Positions 46,309 through 50,072 of a stretch of 50,072 nucleotides of DNA are shown here, in pieces. A model generated the notes under the pieces. The model worked only from the letters and a program-made list of their open reading frames with translations. It had not been told where the DNA came from and did no database searches. Positions within the stretch are counted from its first letter, which is position 1, and each line of letters begins with the position of its first letter. This stretch comes from a virus, in the IMG/VR virus record IMGVR_UViG_3300031673_000078, positions 1-50,072 of that record; one strand, 5' to 3'. The position numbers and the translations under genes were made by a program.

Positions 46309-46515
46309 TCAACTAAGTTTTAAACCATTCACCCAAACAGAAAGAGTGAAGTCCTTCGGTGGCCGTAGACACCTTTTCCCATCCACATAGAATTCCAGTT
46401 CACCGTCCCGTCCGACAAGACTCAGGAAATTCCACCCGTGATTCTTGTAGAACGGGACAACGTGAACCAAATCCCCGTATAAACTCTGATATGCTTGCCT
46501 ATCAGCTAAACCCAT
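46309..46515 (-). CDS. Hypothetical protein, 68 aa
   Basis: Start at 46515 (MGLADRQAYQSL) is favoured by TAATG overlap with the upstream stop. Contains a Gly/Asp-rich turn and WVNGLKLS at the end, strand-rich. A longer ORF upstream with CVICG would overlap the membrane gene by 88 bases; that start cannot be excluded. Confidence 0.58.
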   Translation of the reverse strand: MGLADRQAYQSLYGDLVHVVPFYKNHGWNFLSLVGRDGELEFYVDGKRCLRPPKDFTLSVWVNGLKLS

Positions 46516-47084
46516 TAAACACCAGCCCTCTGGATCAGCATTGCTATCGGAACCGCAGATGACGCACCAAAACAGAACTCCACCAGCTTCCATACGAACC
46601 AATTTCTTGTTTTGGGTAAATTACTAAGCGTCCCCGTAATCCCGTAAACAACACACGGCACTAACGAGATCAAAACCGCTGTCATAATCATCCCCATCGG
46701 AATACCCATCGTAATACAGGCAATTCCGTTCAAGTAGCCCAGCACCCATATCCAGACCCAATTGAGCCAGGAATCGTGCACTGAGTCCCCTATCAGCGTG
46801 AATGGCAGCGTCTTCAGGATCATATAGGCTCCAACTATTGCCAGGATCCACCAACTCCACCCCACAAAGAAATAGAACGCTGCTGCTGCAATGACTGGCG
46901 GTATGAATCTCCCGATGAACTTCCACCAGGTTCCGCCGATCATTCTGAAGAGCCCGAAGATCGGAACGATAAACCAAACCTCTTCTACAACGGGCTTGAC
47001 CCACCAAATCGAAATCAGAAATGCTGCACAAGCAAATCCGAATACCGATGCGATGATTTTCTTAATTGCTTTTGTATCAATCAT
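46515..47084 (-). CDS. Polytopic membrane protein, 189 aa
   Basis: At least five hydrophobic segments, e.g. SVFGFACAAFLISIWW, then VIAAAAFYFFVGWSWWILAI and GIPMGMIMTAVLISLVPCV. Trp-rich interface residues. GAGGCTAAGA precedes the ATG. Possible superinfection-exclusion, holin or unknown membrane function; nothing decisive. Confidence 0.7.
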   Translation of the reverse strand: MIDTKAIKKIIASVFGFACAAFLISIWWVKPVVEEVWFIVPIFGLFRMIGGTWWKFIGRFIPPVIAAAAFYFFVGWSWWILAIVGAYMILKTLPFTLIGDSVHDSWLNWVWIWVLGYLNGIACITMGIPMGMIMTAVLISLVPCVVYGITGTLSNLPKTRNWFVWKLVEFCFGASSAVPIAMLIQRAGV

Positions 47085-47361
47085 TCTTAGCCTCTACTTT
47101 CTCTGGAGTATTGATGTTGTGGGTGAGATTTTTCAGGAAATCTTCTAATGGCATCCAGTTGTTTCGATCCACTTTTAATAATTTGAAACTACATTTCTTG
47201 TGAACAACTTCAAATCCACTGAGACACTTGGCATCGAATTCAACATTTGCTTTCTCAATACCCAAAATATTCTCCCCACAAATATCACAAATAGCTATCG
47301 GACAAAATGATCCGCCAGCCTCTGGATAAATATCTTTTCTGTATTTAATCGTTAATCCCAT
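47077..47361 (-). CDS. Zinc-site hypothetical protein, 94 aa
   Basis: CPIAICDICGENI near residue 20 plus a later HKKC suggest a treble-clef zinc site. Start MGLTIKYRKDI at 47361 behind AGGGAGGC; the longer ORF upstream overlaps another gene. Function unknown. Confidence 0.66.
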   Translation of the reverse strand: MGLTIKYRKDIYPEAGGSFCPIAICDICGENILGIEKANVEFDAKCLSGFEVVHKKCSFKLLKVDRNNWMPLEDFLKNLTHNINTPEKVEAKND

Positions 47362-47539
47362 TTTTAGCCTCCCTTTTTTGTCGCCTGACTTCAGGGAGCC
47401 CGTCTTTGTAAGCCCTGCCAGCCTTGCGTTTGAATTTACCTGCTTGCCTCGGAGTCGCAGGAATCCCTGCTGCCTCACAGCACTTTTTGAAGTGATTATC
47501 TTCCGCAGCAAATTTACGATTTGTCATTCCGTCGCTCAT
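47345..47539 (-). CDS. Basic small protein, 64 aa
   Basis: Lys/Arg-rich (FKRKAGRAYKDGLPEVRRQK) with CC near residue 20. AAGGAG precedes ATG 47539. Overlaps the next gene by 17 bases. It may bind nucleic acid. Function unknown. Confidence 0.65.
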   Translation of the reverse strand: MSDGMTNRKFAAEDNHFKKCCEAAGIPATPRQAGKFKRKAGRAYKDGLPEVRRQKREAKNGIND

Positions 47540-47556
47540 AAAATCTCCTTAAAAAT

Positions 47557-47907
47557 TCAGCCAAAGTGTGAAAAAATTTCCTTTATTTTCTTATCTTTGC
47601 CCCACATTCTCGTATAGCCCAAAATCATTGATTCAATTACCTTAAACTTATCTTTAGTGGACAATACACGACAAGTATTCCAGGTGCCCCCCAATGCGTA
47701 TGCAGAAAAAATTAGGGACGAAATCATAAGAGTAATCGCTCTTTTTTCAGCCATCTGTATCACTTCCATCTCACCCAAATCTTCCGCTGCTATATTGGCC
47801 AACTTATCCCTGTGAGAATTGATCACTGCAGATAAATCCTTTTCAAACTCGTTAAGAGCTGCGGAATATAAAACCTGCAAATACATTGGATCAGGTTGTT
47901 CTTCCAT
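47557..47907 (-). CDS. Hypothetical protein, 116 aa
   Basis: Helical, with one moderately hydrophobic helix (ITLMISSLIFSAYALGG) that may be membrane-associated. Its ATG is one base after the HNH stop codon, so both are translated together. No motif recognised. Confidence 0.64.
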   Translation of the reverse strand: MEEQPDPMYLQVLYSAALNEFEKDLSAVINSHRDKLANIAAEDLGEMEVIQMAEKRAITLMISSLIFSAYALGGTWNTCRVLSTKDKFKVIESMILGYTRMWGKDKKIKEIFSHFG

Positions 47908-47908
47908 C

Positions 47909-48343
47909 TCACACCATCCTCTTTATTGGAGCTCCAGACAAATGACTAATTTTTGTTATCGCTCCTTCGCAATCCAAACACAACCCAATTAAATTATCTT
48001 TTCCTACATTTGGTTTCTTGCTGTTCCGCCCTTTCCCATCCAAATGAACCAGTGCAAAATCCCTGCCATATTTAATTCTGTGCTGATCCCTTCCCAATCC
48101 GCAGTGCAAACAAACATTCCCTTGCCTCTTCATCACCAATTCACGATTGCCACCGTGACGAACCTTATCGACGTGCTTACGCTTGTAGGCTTGCTGAAGA
48201 TGCCGATTCCTCTTCTTCCATTCCCGATTTATTTCATTCCTACATTCCTTACACGGCTGCTTGTATCCCCTTTTCCGATCCAAGCAAAAATCTTCTGTAC
48301 TTTTCACCTGATCACATTTACTGCACACATCTGTTTCAGTCAT
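47909..48343 (-). CDS. HNH endonuclease with N-terminal zinc ribbon, 144 aa
   Basis: MTETDVCSKCDQVKSTEDFC then CKECR is the zinc ribbon seen before many HNH homing nucleases. The HNH part reads CLHCG..., LVHLDGKGRNS, then KDNLIGLCLDCEG, with the H and N of the HNH signature; the first His is followed by Leu-Asp. Probably a free-standing homing endonuclease. Start at 48343 chosen by overlap with the upstream stop. Confidence 0.78.
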   Translation of the reverse strand: MTETDVCSKCDQVKSTEDFCLDRKRGYKQPCKECRNEINREWKKRNRHLQQAYKRKHVDKVRHGGNRELVMKRQGNVCLHCGLGRDQHRIKYGRDFALVHLDGKGRNSKKPNVGKDNLIGLCLDCEGAITKISHLSGAPIKRMV

Positions 48344-48569
48344 TTGGATATTCCCATCCTGGACAAAGTTCACTTGCTTCATCCCACGCCTTGCCAGCCA
48401 TCGTTCCCGTGAAGGGCTCATCGTCAGGCATTCCGTGCATCCTGTTGCGTGTAACAAGCGCACACAAAGGACACATTGGAGTTTGAACCATCTTGCCTTC
48501 GTGACTGTAGACCAACGGTGAAATCAGTCGATCTGGAAATTTGTTTTTGCAAACCTCACACGTTCTCAT
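48336..48569 (-). CDS. Zinc-finger protein, 77 aa
   Basis: MRTCEVCKNKFPDR at the N-terminus and CPLCALVTRNRMHG in the middle form a four-Cys zinc site. Start at 48569 is fixed by the overlapping small gene upstream, which occupies the other frame. Ends WEYPND. Function unknown. Confidence 0.68.
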   Translation of the reverse strand: MRTCEVCKNKFPDRLISPLVYSHEGKMVQTPMCPLCALVTRNRMHGMPDDEPFTGTMAGKAWDEASELCPGWEYPND

Positions 48570-48720
48570 CTGTGAACCTAAACCTTTTGAGCTGGTTGAA
48601 GAGATGACTTCCTTCAGCTCTTGTGATTCGGATTTTCTTCTCGCCAATTAACAACGCAATCCGATTTCGCTTTTTGTCTCGCTTCCGCTCTTCCCTGGTT
48701 TCCCTCACGACCTTAATCAT
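48556..48720 (-). CDS. Basic small protein, 54 aa
   Basis: ATG 48720 overlaps the upstream TGA (ATGA) and the ORF overlaps the next start by 14 bases. Starts MIKVVRETREERKRDKKR, strongly basic, with a short beta-like IALLIGEKKIRI segment. It occupies a region that could otherwise be taken as a 5' extension of the zinc-finger gene. Function unknown. Confidence 0.58.
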   Translation of the reverse strand: MIKVVRETREERKRDKKRNRIALLIGEKKIRITRAEGSHLFNQLKRFRFTDENV

Positions 48721-48926
48721 TCCAAAAAATCTCCCATCCTAATTCCTTCGTGTGCAAAATGCTCGTACCTGCGAATCTCTTTTGCGCCAAGCAATCGCTT
48801 GAGCTGCCAAACCTCACCCCTGATATCAGAACGAATAAGTTTTCCGTCGGCGATGTAAGTGTAAAGTGGAAATACATTGCAGTCGTCTTCGAGGATTGTC
48901 TCCGATTCCGTGAGCTTAAATGTCAC
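48717..48926 (-). CDS. Hypothetical protein, 69 aa, GTG start
   Basis: GTG 48926 overlaps the upstream TGA (GTGA), preferred to the longer ORF in the same frame. Sequence MTFKLTESETILEDDCNVFP is acidic first, then basic helical (VWQLKRLLGAKEIRRYEH). Function unknown. Confidence 0.58.
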   Translation of the reverse strand: MTFKLTESETILEDDCNVFPLYTYIADGKLIRSDIRGEVWQLKRLLGAKEIRRYEHFAHEGIRMGDFLE

Positions 48927-49045
48927 AGCACACCCGTGATTCGTGCTGCAAGAATCGAATGCTTTTTGCGGAGTTTGTCGATGACCTCTTTGTAGTCGGC
49001 TGGCCTGTCGTGGCATACTTTTGCGTAGAGATAAAGCTGATTCAT
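48923..49045 (-). CDS. Small helical protein, about 40 aa, start uncertain
   Basis: Begins MNQLYLYAKVCHDRP if the ATG at 49045 is used; the frame is open further upstream into the previous gene, with TTG or CTG choices near a GGAAG site. KEVIDKLRKKHSILAARI is a basic helix. Weakly supported start; the gene itself is supported by operon packing. Confidence 0.5.
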   Translation of the reverse strand: MNQLYLYAKVCHDRPADYKEVIDKLRKKHSILAARITGVL

Positions 49046-49065
49046 CGTGTAAATCAAATCTTCCG

Positions 49066-49809
49066 TCAGGCCATCACCGCCATCTTTTCTTGCCTCTTGC
49101 GCCTTGCGAATTCCTGCTCCAGAATTTCTCTTCCCCATCCTCCGAGTCTGCATTCTTCACCCAATCTTTCGTCGTCATACCCACGGACTTCCTCGCAATA
49201 CATCTCTCGAAAATTCGTGTAGTCTACGGTTTTGGTTGCGTAACCTTTCGTCGCCCGATACCACTTCGCAAGGTCACTTGATTTCACGAAATGAAAATAG
49301 CTTGCGAATTTCACAAGCCCTTTTCTCTCTCCCTGACGTGCCAAAAAATTCGGGAGAGCCACCACAAATTCTTCCCAATCCGCAATCAGCGGATACTCCG
49401 TTTTGTCAAACCTGAGAACGAATTCAAGAACCGTCATATGCGACGTATTCCGCATAAAATTCATAAACGGGAATTCCCAATTTGTCTCGGATTTGTATCT
49501 GAGCATTATCCCAATCGCCCTGGAATAGGCTTCAAAAAACTCAATCGAATCAGCAAATTTTTCTCTGGAAATGTTCTGGGGGCCGATAGCCTCAACTCGC
49601 TCCCGAATGTTTTTTAGGATTTCTGGGTAGGTCTTGCCGTGCTTGGGCTTTGCTTTGATCGTCTCACAAACCTCCAGCAGGAAGGACGTGTAGGTCACGG
49701 AATCATCGATCTCGCCAAACAGGTGCGAGATCTTTTTCTTGTTCACAGGAGTCGTAAACCCCAATTGTGGCTCGAACTTACGAAATGTCACGGTCTTCAA
49801 ATTCAGCAT
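49066..49809 (-). CDS. Hypothetical protein, 247 aa
   Basis: First gene after promoter motif P3. No domain recognised: N-terminal beta-type start (MLNLKTVTFRKFEPQLGF), a mainly helical middle with many aromatic residues (KWYRATKGYATKTVDYTNF) and a basic C-terminus. Being first in the early transcript, it may be a host-takeover protein, by position only. Confidence 0.66.
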   Translation of the reverse strand: MLNLKTVTFRKFEPQLGFTTPVNKKKISHLFGEIDDSVTYTSFLLEVCETIKAKPKHGKTYPEILKNIRERVEAIGPQNISREKFADSIEFFEAYSRAIGIMLRYKSETNWEFPFMNFMRNTSHMTVLEFVLRFDKTEYPLIADWEEFVVALPNFLARQGERKGLVKFASYFHFVKSSDLAKWYRATKGYATKTVDYTNFREMYCEEVRGYDDERLGEECRLGGWGREILEQEFARRKRQEKMAVMA

Positions 49810-49825
49810 AAGATACCCTCCCTTT

Positions 49826-49864
49826 CACCCTTAACGATCCCACCGAAGCATTTTTTTACATTTT
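49826..49864 (-). promoter_or_regulatory. Repeated promoter-like motif, copy P3
   Basis: Minus strand ATGTAAAAAAATGC, then GGTGGGATCGTTAAGGGTG. It matches P1 and P2 but the -10-like TATAGT is altered to TAAGGG, so this copy may be weaker or differently regulated. It starts 17 bases before the ATG at 49809. Confidence 0.7.
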
Positions 49865-49930
49865 TTTTTGAACTTTTTTTGCGAACCACTCCTTTTCGGG
49901 GTTTGCTGGGGATCCCTCTCTTGTTTTCTC

Positions 49931-50071
49931 TGGGAACCCTTCCCAGCGATTTTTCAAAAATGTCTCTAAAAAACAAAACCGAGTATTGGCTCCGCAGGAG
50001 CCAATCACACGAGCGAAGCGAGTGTGAAGGTGAGGGTAGTGTCTGAAGTGTCCTACGACTGCTCCGTAGGA
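49931..50071 (-). other. Hairpin cluster upstream of P3
   Basis: CTGGGAA-CCC-TTCCCAG (about 49931-49947), ATTGGCTCC/GGAGCCAAT (49985-49993 with 49997-50005), TCACAC/GTGTGA (50005-50010 with 50022-50027) and TCCTACG/CGTAGGA (50051-50057 with 50065-50071). No ORF is present from 49810 to the right edge. These may be the 3' end of an upstream transcript or a structured element. Confidence 0.5.
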
Positions 50072-50072
50072 G

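Noticed and set aside
48570-48647. TTG-initiated 5' extension of the zinc-finger gene at 48336
   Set aside because: No ribosome binding site; the interval is explained by the ATGA-linked 54-aa gene in another frame.

Overview
This window is part of the genome of a large tailed bacteriophage (Caudoviricetes), probably an uncultured lytic phage. Every gene I can support lies on the minus strand, so the gene order runs from high to low coordinates. Genes are packed tightly, with many ATGA, GTGA, TGATG and TAATG stop/start overlaps and strong AGGAGG-type ribosome binding sites. I see no tRNA, insertion sequence, CRISPR array, integrase or ribosomal gene. Nothing identifies the host beyond the bacterial-type (Shine-Dalgarno, sigma70-like) signals.

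The right part (about 49.8 to 28.8 kb) is a replication and recombination region. A repeated intergenic motif of about 38 bp, found at 49826-49864, 43629-43666 and 32025-32064, always on the coding strand and just upstream of a start codon, splits it into three probable transcription units. Unit 1 (49.8-43.7 kb) holds small genes, an HNH endonuclease, a nucleotidyltransferase-like protein and a metallophosphoesterase. Unit 2 (43.6-32.1 kb) holds HTH proteins, a DnaC-like loader, a DnaB-like helicase, a DnaG-like primase, a UvsW-like helicase, a possible Tad1/Acb2-type sponge, a GroES-like co-chaperonin and an unusual DNA polymerase III alpha. That polymerase has a uracil-DNA-glycosylase-like domain at its N-terminus and an HNH intein in its catalytic region. 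Unit 3 (32.0-28.8 kb) holds a coiled-coil protein, a UvsY-like candidate, a ribbon-helix-helix protein, a gp32-like ssDNA-binding protein and a RecA/UvsX recombinase.

The middle part (28.8-16.2 kb) begins with a near-perfect sigma70 promoter, a leader ORF with an embedded terminator-like structure, and a DUF932 gene. Next come an M28-like peptidase, small zinc-binding proteins, an ECF-sigma-like protein, a single-chain SbcD-SbcC (gp47-gp46) fusion, and a RuvC-like resolvase. A 512-nt non-coding region full of hairpins follows, then a zinc-finger/GroES-like protein. A strong intrinsic terminator closes this part at 16101-16131.

The left part (16.1-0 kb) holds a candidate small terminase, the large terminase, a gp55-like sigma factor and a methyltransferase. 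It continues with a SprT-like protein, a PD-(D/E)XK-like protein, a CX5R phosphatase, a von Willebrand A protein, a HAD phosphatase and a long run of very small, often Cys-rich proteins. It ends with a T4-type portal protein and genes running off the left edge.

The T4-like elements (gp20 portal, gp46/47, UvsX, UvsW, gp32-like, gp55-like sigma) are combined with a bacterial-style DnaE/DnaB/DnaC/DnaG replisome. Fourteen small genes of roughly 14-54 codons are described here; most start codons among them are fixed by overlap with a neighbour's stop codon.
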